DNA of 42,188 nucleotides. Source: Myxococcales bacterium (lineage in GTDB: Bacteria; Myxococcota_A; UBA9160; UBA4427). Of the stretch, positions 8,577 through 16,960 are shown piece after piece. Location of the stretch: NCBI GenBank assembly GCA_012959665.1, contig DUCT01000011.1:1-42188 (forward strand), read 5' to 3'. Each line of letters begins with the position of its first letter. Within the stretch, counting starts at the first letter, position 1. The notes beneath the pieces were generated by a model. The model searched no databases. It was not told the origin of the DNA and saw only the letters and a list, made by a program, of their open reading frames with translations. Both the position numbers and the translations under genes were made by a program.

Positions 8577-9101
8577 CTACTGGACGGAGTAATTCCGAGC
8601 ATCCATGCACGCACCAAAAGCTCGGTTGAAGGTGGAGATCCGCTCCTTCTCTGCGGCGGCAGTGGCTGCTCCGGCCTGTGCTTCGGCCTGTGCGGCGGCT
8701 TTCCTCTTTCCTTGGCGACCGCGCATGGCTCCGGCGGCCGCGCCGACGGCCGCCCCCTTGGATGTGTCGTCAAGAATTGCTCCTAGGGCGGCGCCACGAG
8801 CTGCCCCGCCGGCTGCCCCCCTAACAGCTCCACCGCCCCTCCCGGTGTCGGCCACCTGGACCGGAGGCGCGGGCACCTTAGGGTCGATTCCCGTGCGCTC
8901 TTTCGCTGAGTCGTAACAGCTGAGGGAATCGTTTGCCTGGGTGGAGGCATCCTGGTCACCTTTCGGGAAGACAAAGACCCCGAGCTCCGTCTGGATCATA
9001 TTACTGACGGTTTTCGAGACTTCGTCCGCGCGGGTTACGAGGGCTGGAGCCAAAGTGAGACCAATGGCGAGAGCGAAAACCAATAGATGCTGGAAGATCA
9101 T
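8577..9101 (-). CDS. exported glycine-zipper domain protein
   Basis: A 174-residue protein with a strong signal peptide (residues 1-25, cleavage near ALVTRA). A short Cys-containing domain follows, and then a Gly/Ala-rich stretch at about 90-130 with the spaced small-residue pattern of glycine zippers (GAVRGAAGGAARGAA and so on) and a positively charged break, RGRQGKRK. Glycine zippers form helical hairpins that pack in membranes, as in the OmpA-associated and YMGG-type proteins. Two cysteines (about residues 62 and 165) could form a disulfide. A clear AAGGAG site precedes the ATG. The function is unknown; an outer-membrane or periplasmic place is likely. Confidence 0.75.
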   Translation of the reverse strand: MIFQHLLVFALAIGLTLAPALVTRADEVSKTVSNMIQTELGVFVFPKGDQDASTQANDSLSCYDSAKERTGIDPKVPAPPVQVADTGRGGGAVRGAAGGAARGAALGAILDDTSKGAAVGAAAGAMRGRQGKRKAAAQAEAQAGAATAAAEKERISTFNRAFGACMDARNYSVQ

Positions 9102-9229
9102 TTTTCTCCTTTGTCATTTCTCGACTTATCTGATTATCCAATCTCAGCCAATCCCGAGGAGCGGGCCGACCGAGGTTTTTGAAGATCTGAGTGAGCTTTC
9201 GCGCATGATTCTCTCAAGCGGAACCCATT

Positions 9230-10702
9230 TCAGGGGGTTGCGGGGTGACTGAACGTCAAGACGCCATCCTCGAGTGCAGCATGGCGAATCATTTTCTTGT
9301 CGGCGGAAAAATCCTGGGTATTGAGCCACGGCGCGCGATCGCCTTGCTTGGGGCACAAGTGCATTCGCCGCTGCATGTAGCCCGACGAAAAGTCGGTAAT
9401 CCAGGGCCGCGCGGGCATGCCTTGATCTTCGTCTCGGAGCCGGGGGGTGCATTGGCGCATGCCCAGTTCGTCCATTCGGTTCAGCAGTCGGCACGAATAC
9501 TCGGCGGTGAGGTCGGCCCGTAGTGTCCAAGAGGCATTGATATAGCCGAAGGTCTGCACGAAATTCGGGATGTCTGAATAGAGCATTCCCTTGTATGAAA
9601 AAGTGTCGGCGAAGTCCACATCTTTGCCATCCACGCTGAAACTGACGCCCCCCATCAACTTCAATTCCAGGCCCGTTGCCGCGATGATGATATCGGCTTC
9701 GAGTTCGGTACCCGACGTCAACCGGATCCCCTTCTTGGTAAATGTGTCGATGTGGTCGGTGACCATCGAGGCTTTCCCGGCATTAATCGCATCGAAGAGG
9801 TCGGCGTCCGGAATCAGGCACAGGCGTTGGTCCCACGGATTGTAACTGGGGGTAAAATGCGTATCGACGTCGTAGTCGGGACCCAGATGCTTCCGTACCT
9901 CTCCCAGTAAAAACGTTTTTACCTTTTCTGGGTTGGTTCGCGTCTTCTTATACATCCATGCCTGGAGCTTGACGTTCTTGAAGCGAGTGATCGCATAGGC
10001 GATCTTTTCGGGCAGAAAGCGGCGAAGCCCGTTGGCGATGGCATCCTTTGCCGGTCGCGTGGCCACGTAGGTGGGCGAACGTTGAAGCATCGTGATGTGC
10101 TCTACTTTGTCCGCCATGGCGGGAACAACCGTCATGGCCGTTGCCCCGCTCCCGATCACGACGACCCGCTTGCCCGTGTAGTCAAGGTCCTCGGGCCAGA
10201 ACTGCGGGTGAAAGAGGAGCCCCTCGAAAGCTTCCTCACCCTCGAATTTTGGCCTATAGGCCTCGTCGTAGCTGTAGTAGCCGCCACACATGAGAAGAAG
10301 ATTGCAGGTGATGGCCTCGCCGGCGGTATCGTGCCCAGTTTGGCGGGTCTCCAGGGTCCAAAGCGCGTCGGAACTCGACCAGGAGGCCTTCATTACTTTG
10401 CAGTTGAAGCGAATGTTCTTGCGGATGGCATTTTCGTCGGCGGTCTCGTTCACATAGGCGAGAATGGACGGTCCATCGGCAATGGCCTTCTCCGCCCGCC
10501 AGGGCTTAAAGCTATAGCCGAGGGTATGCATATCGCTGTCCGACCGAATACCCGGGTAGCGATAGAGATCCCATGTTCCCCCGATGGCATCGCGACCCTC
10601 GAGGATCGCGTAGGTCTTCCCCGGGCATTTCTCCTGCAGGTGATAGGCCGTACCGATTCCCGAGAGGCCCGCGCCCACAATCACAACGTCAAAATGACTC
10701 AT
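9230..10702 (-). CDS. flavin-containing monooxygenase, Baeyer-Villiger type
   Basis: A 490-residue class B flavoprotein monooxygenase. The FAD-binding GxGxxG is at residues 10-15, GGTWDLYRYPG follows near 45, and the Baeyer-Villiger fingerprint F-x-G-x3-H-x3-W-P is intact just before the NADPH-binding VIGSGATA. Such enzymes insert oxygen next to a ketone to give an ester or lactone, or oxidise heteroatoms. In this setting a cyclic or side-chain ketone is plausible but unproven. The frame starts at 10765, but the ATG at 10702 with GGAGTCAGG upstream opens the FAD fold directly. The 5' half of the gene has normal GC, while parts of its 3' half are only about 42-55% GC. Confidence 0.9.
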   Translation of the reverse strand: MSHFDVVIVGAGLSGIGTAYHLQEKCPGKTYAILEGRDAIGGTWDLYRYPGIRSDSDMHTLGYSFKPWRAEKAIADGPSILAYVNETADENAIRKNIRFNCKVMKASWSSSDALWTLETRQTGHDTAGEAITCNLLLMCGGYYSYDEAYRPKFEGEEAFEGLLFHPQFWPEDLDYTGKRVVVIGSGATAMTVVPAMADKVEHITMLQRSPTYVATRPAKDAIANGLRRFLPEKIAYAITRFKNVKLQAWMYKKTRTNPEKVKTFLLGEVRKHLGPDYDVDTHFTPSYNPWDQRLCLIPDADLFDAINAGKASMVTDHIDTFTKKGIRLTSGTELEADIIIAATGLELKLMGGVSFSVDGKDVDFADTFSYKGMLYSDIPNFVQTFGYINASWTLRADLTAEYSCRLLNRMDELGMRQCTPRLRDEDQGMPARPWITDFSSGYMQRRMHLCPKQGDRAPWLNTQDFSADKKMIRHAALEDGVLTFSHPATP

Positions 10703-10824
10703 TGTCCTGACTCCTTCAGCCGAAAAACTAGCACGCCCTGATTTTTCCGGAGGCACCGGATTCAAGGGCGCCTCTGAGTTGAAGGACTCCTTTCATTCCC
10801 CCTGGACAGGGCCTTGCTCGTGAA

Positions 10825-11175
10825 TCAATCCAATGTGACAAAGATTGACCGCCGGGGCCGACCGTCCACGGCACGACTGATATGACCGCGCCCAGTGGTA
10901 TCCTCGGCAAGAAGCACCTCTCCCGCCCCGAGCAATCGTCGGGTTCCGTCTCCGACTTCGATCTCCACACCGGCATTCAGATTGATGACGTATTGCCTGC
11001 GGGGTGCGTTGTGGAAACCAAAATCATAGTCCCCCTCTGTCTCCCGGAAGGCGATTCCCGTGGCCCCTTCCAAACTCGAAATCGATCCGATCGCCCCGAA
11101 ACCCTTGAGCGGAATCTCCAGGTCCTCAAAGTGCGATTCGTTGTCCTCTCCCGTGTAAATCCGCGTGACTTTCAT
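10825..11175 (-). CDS. small cupin-type protein
   Basis: A 116-residue protein with the beta-barrel pattern of single-domain cupins: FRETEGDYDFGFHNAP, then QYVINLNAGVEIEVGDG, and a final GEVLLAEDTTGRGH. In this subgroup the metal-binding histidines are few (His near 56 and near 98), so metal-dependent catalysis is uncertain. Homologous small cupins are often found next to oxygenases and may bind or shape small substrates. The frame runs upstream to 11274, but the ATG at 11175 with AAGGAG upstream is the start that fits the fold. It lies 122 bases upstream of the monooxygenase gene on the same strand. Confidence 0.7.
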   Translation of the reverse strand: MKVTRIYTGEDNESHFEDLEIPLKGFGAIGSISSLEGATGIAFRETEGDYDFGFHNAPRRQYVINLNAGVEIEVGDGTRRLLGAGEVLLAEDTTGRGHISRAVDGRPRRSIFVTLD

Positions 11176-11304
11176 TTCGCTCTTGCTCCTTAATGAAAAT
11201 TCCTTCGGTACCGAAGTCGAACTGTGGATCGACTGCTTCTCCCTCTGCCTTTCCTTTTCATCTACCTCTGGCATCGCATCGGGTCCCGCGGACCTCGCCG
11301 GGGA

Positions 11305-11928
11305 TCACAGCGAATGGCCGGCTTCAGGGTCGCCGTCCTCGGGCGAGTCCACGTCAAAGAGCACGCCATCGTCGGGCATATTGACCAAGGTCACCCTCGA
11401 AGGATTTCGCTGCAGCAGGCGCCGAGCACCCGAATCGCCCATCAGGCTTCGGATCGAATCGAAATAGTCTCGGGGCCAGAGCACGGGATTGCCGCGTTGG
11501 GTCCCGTGAACTGGCGCGCAAATCGGCCGGTCGCCCGAGGGATCAAAATTCTCGATCAGAAGACGAATATGCTCTGCTGAGACCCTGGGCATATCGCCCA
11601 GAAACACCACTACCCCATCAAGCCCCGAGTCCAGTGCAGTCATGCCCGCCCGCAGCGACGTACTCAGTCCTTCGGCGAAGAGGGGGTTGTGGACGAACTC
11701 AACCGGGTAGTCGGCCAGTAGGTCGCGAATCCTCACGGACTCGTGCCCGGTCACCACTCGGACGGGCGACAGGCCCGCTTCCATCGCCGCCTCGACGGGA
11801 TACAAAAGCATTGCCTTGCCGCGCACAGGAAGGCAGAGCTTGTTTTCCTTCCCCATGCGGAGAGATCGACCGGCCGCGAGGATCAGCGCGCCCACCTGGA
11901 TACCGGAAGCGGCATGGGCCAAGGTCAA
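11305..11928 (-). CDS. MobA-like NTP transferase (molybdenum cofactor cytidylyltransferase type)
   Basis: A 207-residue nucleotidyltransferase of the MobA-like family. The nucleotide-binding signature LAAGRSLRMGKENK is at about residues 17-30, and the metal-binding FLGDMP is near 109-114. Proteins of the MocA/CoxC type join CMP to molybdopterin to make the cofactor used by xanthine-dehydrogenase-type hydroxylases. That role fits the position directly after two XdhC genes. The start is a TTG at 11928 that overlaps the stop of the preceding gene (TTGA), so translation is coupled. The molybdenum enzyme it would serve is not in this window. Confidence 0.85.
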   Translation of the reverse strand: MTLAHAASGIQVGALILAAGRSLRMGKENKLCLPVRGKAMLLYPVEAAMEAGLSPVRVVTGHESVRIRDLLADYPVEFVHNPLFAEGLSTSLRAGMTALDSGLDGVVVFLGDMPRVSAEHIRLLIENFDPSGDRPICAPVHGTQRGNPVLWPRDYFDSIRSLMGDSGARRLLQRNPSRVTLVNMPDDGVLFDVDSPEDGDPEAGHSL

Positions 11929-12620
11929 GCGTTCCTAGCCCGAAGGGATTCAACCACCTGCGCCACGATGGAGACGGCGATCTCTCCCGGAGTGACCGAA
12001 CCGATGGCAAGCCCCACCGGACCGTGAATTCTTGCGCGGTCCTCGGCGCCGAATCCCTTCTCGGCAAGCCTTTCCAAACGAGCCCGATGGGTTTTCTTTG
12101 AGCCGAGGGAGCCGATGTAGAACGCCTGGGAACCCAGGGCCGCAGCGAGGGCGGGATCATCGAGTTTGGGATCGTGGGTCAGGGTCACCACCGCAGTTCT
12201 TGTATCGATTGCCAGTTCCTGAAGCGCCCGATCGGGCCACTCTGTGCGGAGTTCGATGCCCTCAAATCGGGATGGGGTGGCAAAGGCTTCGCGGGGGTCG
12301 ACCACCACCACTTCGAAACCCGCAAGCTTGGCGATTTCCGCCAGCACCTGACCGATATGAACCGCGCCCACAATGACCATTCGAAGCGCAGGATTGAAGC
12401 TTTGAAGGAAATAGGAATCCCCCTGGATGACCGCGAGGAGCGATGCGTTTTTATCGAGGGCTTCCAGTGCGGCGGCGGCGACTTCCGCCGGCAAGCCTGG
12501 GGGAGCATCCTCTCCGGGATGAAGCAGCCACTGCTCACCCCGGGCGTGCAGGGAAATCAGAACGACAGCCCGCTTGGCTCTTCGATCCTCGAGGATTCGA
12601 TCCAGCAGAGCGGAGTTCAC
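11925..12620 (-). CDS. XdhC family protein, Rossmann-domain half
   Basis: A 231-residue protein that matches the C-terminal part of XdhC. Its second half holds a Rossmann-like nucleotide-binding fold: MVIVGAVHIGQVLA near 90-103, VVVVDPREAFATPSRF near 115-130, and the conserved AFYIGSLGSKKTHRARLERL. XdhC binds molybdenum cofactor and delivers it, sulfurated, to molybdenum hydroxylases. The start is the GTG at 12620, which overlaps the stop of the preceding XdhC_CoxI gene (GTGA). The two halves are usually joined in one XdhC chain, but separate genes are also known. It is coupled to the MobA-like gene downstream. Confidence 0.85.
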   Translation of the reverse strand: MNSALLDRILEDRRAKRAVVLISLHARGEQWLLHPGEDAPPGLPAEVAAAALEALDKNASLLAVIQGDSYFLQSFNPALRMVIVGAVHIGQVLAEIAKLAGFEVVVVDPREAFATPSRFEGIELRTEWPDRALQELAIDTRTAVVTLTHDPKLDDPALAAALGSQAFYIGSLGSKKTHRARLERLAEKGFGAEDRARIHGPVGLAIGSVTPGEIAVSIVAQVVESLRARNA

Positions 12621-12937
12621 GTCAGTTTTTCCAAGTAGATATCGACCTCGCCACCGCAGGCCAGGCCCACCTCCCACGCCATTTCGTTGCTGACTCCAAA
12701 ATGGAGGAGTTTGCCCTGCCCGGTCCGGATCACCTCGGCGACTTCCTCGAGAACAGCGCCTTCGATGCAGCCCCCGGAAACCGAACCCCGGAATTCACCT
12801 CGGGCATTGACGACCAACTGGCTGCCCGTGGGTCGCGGCGACGAACCCCAGGTCTTCACCACCGTGGCGATGGCGACGGATTGCCCCGTGTCCCGCCAAG
12901 CCGCTGCTTGTTCCAGCACGTCATCGTGTCCGGTCAT
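12617..12937 (-). CDS. XdhC/CoxI family protein, N-terminal-domain half
   Basis: A 106-residue protein corresponding to the XdhC_CoxI domain alone. The visible signatures are VKTWGSSPRPTGSQLVV near residues 32-48 and the GGCIEGAV box near 59-66, whose cysteine is conserved in molybdenum-cofactor chaperones. Residues 86-106 end in GLACGGEVDIYLE, another XdhC hallmark. The start is the ATG at 12937, with GGAGGAG at a spacing of 7. It follows the glutaryl-CoA dehydrogenase gene by 42 bases and overlaps the Rossmann half by four bases, giving an operon that matures a molybdenum hydroxylase encoded elsewhere. Confidence 0.85.
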   Translation of the reverse strand: MTGHDDVLEQAAAWRDTGQSVAIATVVKTWGSSPRPTGSQLVVNARGEFRGSVSGGCIEGAVLEEVAEVIRTGQGKLLHFGVSNEMAWEVGLACGGEVDIYLEKLT

Positions 12938-12979
12938 GGGCTCGCTCCTCCCCGTCCACCCCAACATGCCTCGGCGGTG

Positions 12980-14167
12980 TCAGGCCCCCGTAAACGCCTG
13001 AATTCCGGTTTGGGCACGCCCCAAAATCAGCGCGTGCACATCGTGGGTGCCCTCGTAGGTATTGACCGTTTCGAGGTTCATGAGATGCCGCATGACGTGG
13101 TACTCCTCGCTGATCCCGTTGCCTCCGTGCATGTCCCGGGCCATCCGAACCATGGCCAAAGCCTTGCCGCACGAATTGCGCTTGATCAGGGAAATGTTCT
13201 CCGGGGCGCAGATTCCCTCATCCAGCATTCGGCCGACCCGCAGGCAGGACTGCAGTCCAATCGCGATCTCGGTCTGCATATCCGCCAGTTTCAACTGGAT
13301 CAACTGGTTGGCCGCCAGGGGTCGACCAAATTGTTTCCGGGCCAGGGTGTACTCCCGGGCTGCGTGCCAGCAGAATTCCGCGGACCCAAGTGCACCCCAG
13401 GAAATCCCGTAACGGGCCTTGTTGAGGCAACCGAACGGTCCCTTGAGCCCGGACACCTCGGGGAAGAGATTCTCTGCGGGTACAAAAGCATTGTCCAGCA
13501 TGATCGAACCCGTGACCGAAGCGCGCAGGGAGAGCTTGCCCTCGATTTTGGGTGTTGTGAATCCCGGACCGGCGTTCTCCCGCTCCACCACAAAACCGCG
13601 AATCTGATTATCGAGCTTGGCCCACACCACCGCGATATGCGCGATGGGTGAGTTGGTGATCCACATCTTTGAACCGGTCAGGCGATAACCCCCATCCACG
13701 GGAACCGCTCGGGTCGTCATGGAACCGGGATCCGATCCGTGATCGGACTCGGTGAGCCCGAAGCAGCCGATCAGGGTCCCGGCTGCCAATCCGGGTAGGA
13801 ATTTCTGACGCTGCTCTTCGGTCCCGTAGGCAAAGATAGGATGCATAACCAAAGAGGACTGAACGCTCATGGCCGATCGGTATCCGGAATCCACTCGCTC
13901 AAACTCTCGAGCCGCCAGGCCATAGGCCACGTGGGAAACGCCGGCCCCTCCATACTCGGTGGGGATCGTCGAACCCAGTAGGCCGACCTCCCCCATTTCC
14001 CGCATCAATGAGGGGTCGAAGCGCTCCTCTCGAAAGCCTTCAATGACCCCGGGAAAGAGTCGGTCCTGGGCGAAGGCGCGAGCCGTCTCTGCCACCATGC
14101 GCTCCTCGTCGCTCAGTTGCGAATCGAGGTGAAAGGGGTCGTCCCACTGAAAGGTTGCCTTCGCCAT
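12980..14167 (-). CDS. gcdH: glutaryl-CoA dehydrogenase-type acyl-CoA dehydrogenase
   Basis: A 395-residue flavin acyl-CoA dehydrogenase. It has the standard FAD-binding segments [16 protein letters not shown] and [11 protein letters not shown]. Glutaryl-CoA dehydrogenase features are strong: [27 protein letters not shown], and near the end [17 protein letters not shown] with the catalytic base at Glu372. The enzyme oxidises and decarboxylates glutaryl-CoA to crotonyl-CoA in the breakdown of lysine, tryptophan and benzoyl-CoA-type aromatics. The ATG at 14167 has an upstream GAGGAAA. The XdhC genes follow on the same strand, so a shared transcript is likely, although the biochemical link is not obvious. 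Confidence 0.88.
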   Translation of the reverse strand: MAKATFQWDDPFHLDSQLSDEERMVAETARAFAQDRLFPGVIEGFREERFDPSLMREMGEVGLLGSTIPTEYGGAGVSHVAYGLAAREFERVDSGYRSAMSVQSSLVMHPIFAYGTEEQRQKFLPGLAAGTLIGCFGLTESDHGSDPGSMTTRAVPVDGGYRLTGSKMWITNSPIAHIAVVWAKLDNQIRGFVVERENAGPGFTTPKIEGKLSLRASVTGSIMLDNAFVPAENLFPEVSGLKGPFGCLNKARYGISWGALGSAEFCWHAAREYTLARKQFGRPLAANQLIQLKLADMQTEIAIGLQSCLRVGRMLDEGICAPENISLIKRNSCGKALAMVRMARDMHGGNGISEEYHVMRHLMNLETVNTYEGTHDVHALILGRAQTGIQAFTGA

Positions 14168-14374
14168 GTTTTTTCCTCGTTTGAGAATCAGACCTCAGAG
14201 ATCCGAAATAAAGAAAGGGGACCCAATGGCCCGCCGTGCTCCCCAGTGCTCCGGAAGCGCTCCCTCGCCCGGACCCACGGAAAACATCCAGGATGTATGG
14301 ATGCATGCGAAGCGTCCGGCACGCGCTGAGGGACCGACAATACAACGAATAGGGCCGGCGCGGAACCTCGGGGC

Positions 14375-16414
14375 TCAGCGTGCCGCCCGCTCCCCCTCCC
14401 CATCGGGGCCGGTGGGCACAAACCAAATAGGCGACGACCAAGCCCGCTCCTGAATCGTTTTCAAGACGTTGGCCCTGGGGGAAACTCCGGCTCGAAGCGC
14501 ATCCCAGGTTGACCAACGGCAGGTGGGGTTCTCCAGGACGCGAACGTAATAAAAGGCTTTCTGTTCCGGATCAAAATCCGGATCGCTCCACAAAGCCTTG
14601 AGTTCCGGGGCGCCGACACCTTGGGTATAGGAACAATCCGAGAGATCGACTCGGGCTCCGTTGTCCGGGCAGCGATGGGTGTCTTTGTTGGGGATCGCCC
14701 CTTGGGAGCAAGCCATGTCGTAGACTTCCTCGAACGTTTCGGTTCCCACGGCCCAACCTTTGACAATTTGAAGCCGCTGGAGCTGGGCGCTCAACGGGTC
14801 CCCCACCGCCCAGGCAAGAAACTGCGGAGCTCGGTCGCCCTGGCCGAGGAGGTCTCCTCCCATGCTCACCCCACTGGTATAGGCCCGGGTAACCGCATCG
14901 GAAGAGCTGAGTAGTTCGGGGGCGAGGTCGTAGCCCGAAAAGAAGCGGATGCGAATTCTCGGGCCCGAGGTCGCAAAGGTCTCCTTCCTCCGAAATGCCT
15001 GATAGAGGGATTCGCGGGTATTTTCCTCGGCCCAAACCCCGGCCAAGCCCGCCGCCCCGAACGTCGTCACTGGGGTTCGCGTGTAGCTTTCCCCGTCAAC
15101 CTCCTCGAGCTGATCGGGCGCGGCCATGGCAAGCGGAATCGCCTGCCAGGCCGGTAGCGGAACCGAGCCCCGGAGCTCGGGCGTCGCATCGAGCAACCCG
15201 ATCTTCGAGAAGAAGTTCGCCTCGTCGTCGGAAATGGCACCGGTATGGGTATCGCTCGCCCCCACGAAGCCGAAGCGGTACGGGCTTGGAATGCCCTGGG
15301 CCTCGAAAGCCAGTCCTCTCCGCAAGGCCTGGCGGACATAGCTTCCCTCGGGCTTGCTGGGCAACATCCCACCGACCCGATAGGGCGTGATTTCAAATTC
15401 GGCCCATTCATCGTTGTCCGACAGCGACGGATGGGTTTCCGAGGTGCCTTTGACCTGGGTGATCTCCACCAGGGGTTCGTTCCGCATGCGCTGCTCGGCG
15501 TACGCGCCGTCCATGGGGTTGCCCGCCCAATCCACCAGCTTGAACATTTGACCGTTCGAGCCGTTGGAGTTGTGGGGAATGGCCAGGCTTTCGATGCCCT
15601 GCTCCCTCAACCAGTCCATCCAATCCCACAGCCCTTCAGGATTTTGGGAATGAAAGCGCGAAAAAGGTTCGGCAGGAAGTCGATCGCTATCACGAAAGAT
15701 TACATTGCGATGGAGATTGCCCCGATCGTCTGTTGACGATGTGTACTCGTACGCGACAAAGGTCGTAAAGTGCCCGGGGCTATTGAATTGCTCGGCGGCT
15801 TCGATGATATCCTGCCACGTGGTTCGCGTGATTGCCGCAGTGACACGCGGGTCGAGGTCACCGTCCATGATGGCACCCAAAAGACCCGGAATGAATGTCG
15901 CAAAGGCTCGAAGGCGCGGGATCAAAGAAAGCAAGCCCTGGTTGTCCGGGGCGTTCAAGTTGTGCAGGGGCTTGGAAAACTCAAGCTTCGAGACTTCAGA
16001 CGAGGTATCCGCTGCCTCTCGAGCCACGCCCAGGAAAAGTGCATGATCCGTTACCGCGTAGAAGTCCAAGGGTTCTCGAAGCGTCATGTCGAACCCGCCC
16101 GGGTGAAGGATCGTCTCGCCCAGGGCATAGCGATAGGCCTCCCGGGGCCCCACCGTTGTCCCGAACACAAAGGCGTCGAAGGAATACGTCGTGTGAACGT
16201 GTAGATCTCCGAAGTAGGCGTTTCGCTCGGGGTTCGGAATCGGCCGGCCAAAGTCCAGAATGTCTCGGTTCACCTCGAGCAGCCGTTCGGGAACCCGCCC
16301 GCGATCCGACGCGCCCAGGGGCGAAGCCTGGTCGTTCGAACCCGACGGCCCACAGGCGATGACCCCGCCAAGAAGCGCGAAGAGCAATCCGTTTCTCATC
16401 CATCCCCTGTTCAT
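14375..16414 (-). CDS. DUF3604 domain lipoprotein
   Basis: A 679-residue protein with a lipobox (GVIAC, Cys21) after a short hydrophobic signal. The body is a full DUF3604 domain. It opens with a PHP-like metal motif, YFGDLHVHT (His72-x-His74), then YAVTDHALF near 118, SLAIPHNSNGSNG in the middle, and FVGASDTHTGA near 350, all of which could bind metal. DUF3604 proteins are found in proteobacteria and their substrates are unknown; a hydrolase role is inferred from the PHP-like residues. AAGGAG precedes the ATG at a good distance. The lipid anchor puts it in the envelope. It is alone, 207 bases from its neighbour at the 3' side. Confidence 0.88.
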   Translation of the reverse strand: MNRGWMRNGLLFALLGGVIACGPSGSNDQASPLGASDRGRVPERLLEVNRDILDFGRPIPNPERNAYFGDLHVHTTYSFDAFVFGTTVGPREAYRYALGETILHPGGFDMTLREPLDFYAVTDHALFLGVAREAADTSSEVSKLEFSKPLHNLNAPDNQGLLSLIPRLRAFATFIPGLLGAIMDGDLDPRVTAAITRTTWQDIIEAAEQFNSPGHFTTFVAYEYTSSTDDRGNLHRNVIFRDSDRLPAEPFSRFHSQNPEGLWDWMDWLREQGIESLAIPHNSNGSNGQMFKLVDWAGNPMDGAYAEQRMRNEPLVEITQVKGTSETHPSLSDNDEWAEFEITPYRVGGMLPSKPEGSYVRQALRRGLAFEAQGIPSPYRFGFVGASDTHTGAISDDEANFFSKIGLLDATPELRGSVPLPAWQAIPLAMAAPDQLEEVDGESYTRTPVTTFGAAGLAGVWAEENTRESLYQAFRRKETFATSGPRIRIRFFSGYDLAPELLSSSDAVTRAYTSGVSMGGDLLGQGDRAPQFLAWAVGDPLSAQLQRLQIVKGWAVGTETFEEVYDMACSQGAIPNKDTHRCPDNGARVDLSDCSYTQGVGAPELKALWSDPDFDPEQKAFYYVRVLENPTCRWSTWDALRAGVSPRANVLKTIQERAWSSPIWFVPTGPDGEGERAAR

Positions 16415-16492
16415 CCTACTCTCCTTAGCGCCGGCTCCCCGGCAACGAATTCCCAGAACACTGCTTGTCGGTCATGCGGCTTTGATCTGGCC

Positions 16493-16960
16493 TCAGGGTT
16501 TCGTCCCGCTCCGGCCCGATTCCGCCCCCGTCCCCGATTCGTGCTGGGGTCGAAAACGCGGGATCGCCAAATCTTCACTCATATCTTCCCAGACGAGTTC
16601 CACAGGCAAGCCTATTTTCAGCTCGCCCGGTTCTACGTCCACCAGATTGGAAATGATTCGCACGCCGCCGGCACCCTGAAGCGCGATGACCACGATTGCA
16701 TAGGGGAGATCCTGCCCCGCGGCGATGGGTCGGTGCACGAGTGTGTAGGTATAGACTTCACCCTGGCCGGTGACTTCCCGCCAGTCCGCCGCATCAGACC
16801 GACACTCGGGGCAGATGGGAGAGGGCGGAAGCCGGGTGTGGCCACAGGCTGTGCACTCCTGGACCACCAATCGGTGCTCGGCGGCGGCCTGCCACCAGGG
16901 CAGTGTCGTCGCATCGGCCATGGGGGGCGGCATGGTGTCCGGGAAAAAGCGTTTGCTCAT
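16493..16960 (-). CDS. DUF35 OB-fold/zinc-ribbon protein, thiolase partner
   Basis: A 155-residue protein. Its N-terminus carries a rubredoxin-like zinc ribbon with Cys36-x2-Cys39 and Cys50-x2-Cys53, and an OB-fold follows (VYTYTLVHRPIA, then PYAIVVIAL). DUF35 proteins bind thiolase-like partners and complete their active complexes, as in the Ltp2-ChsH2 aldolase of steroid degraders. The ATG overlaps the stop of the thiolase gene (ATGA), so the two are made together. The last 25 or so residues are charged, Gly/Ser-rich and probably disordered. It is the last gene of the four-gene operon running from 19243. Confidence 0.88.
   Translation of the reverse strand: MSKRFFPDTMPPPMADATTLPWWQAAAEHRLVVQECTACGHTRLPPSPICPECRSDAADWREVTGQGEVYTYTLVHRPIAAGQDLPYAIVVIALQGAGGVRIISNLVDVEPGELKIGLPVELVWEDMSEDLAIPRFRPQHESGTGAESGRSGTKP

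Noticed and set aside
12443-13651. 402-codon + strand frame
   Set aside because: Antisense to the XdhC and glutaryl-CoA dehydrogenase genes, which have clear motifs; a high-GC artefact.
16320-16350. tRNA-like T-loop sequence (gttcgaacc)
   Set aside because: It lies inside the DUF3604 coding sequence and no acceptor stem or anticodon arm can be drawn.
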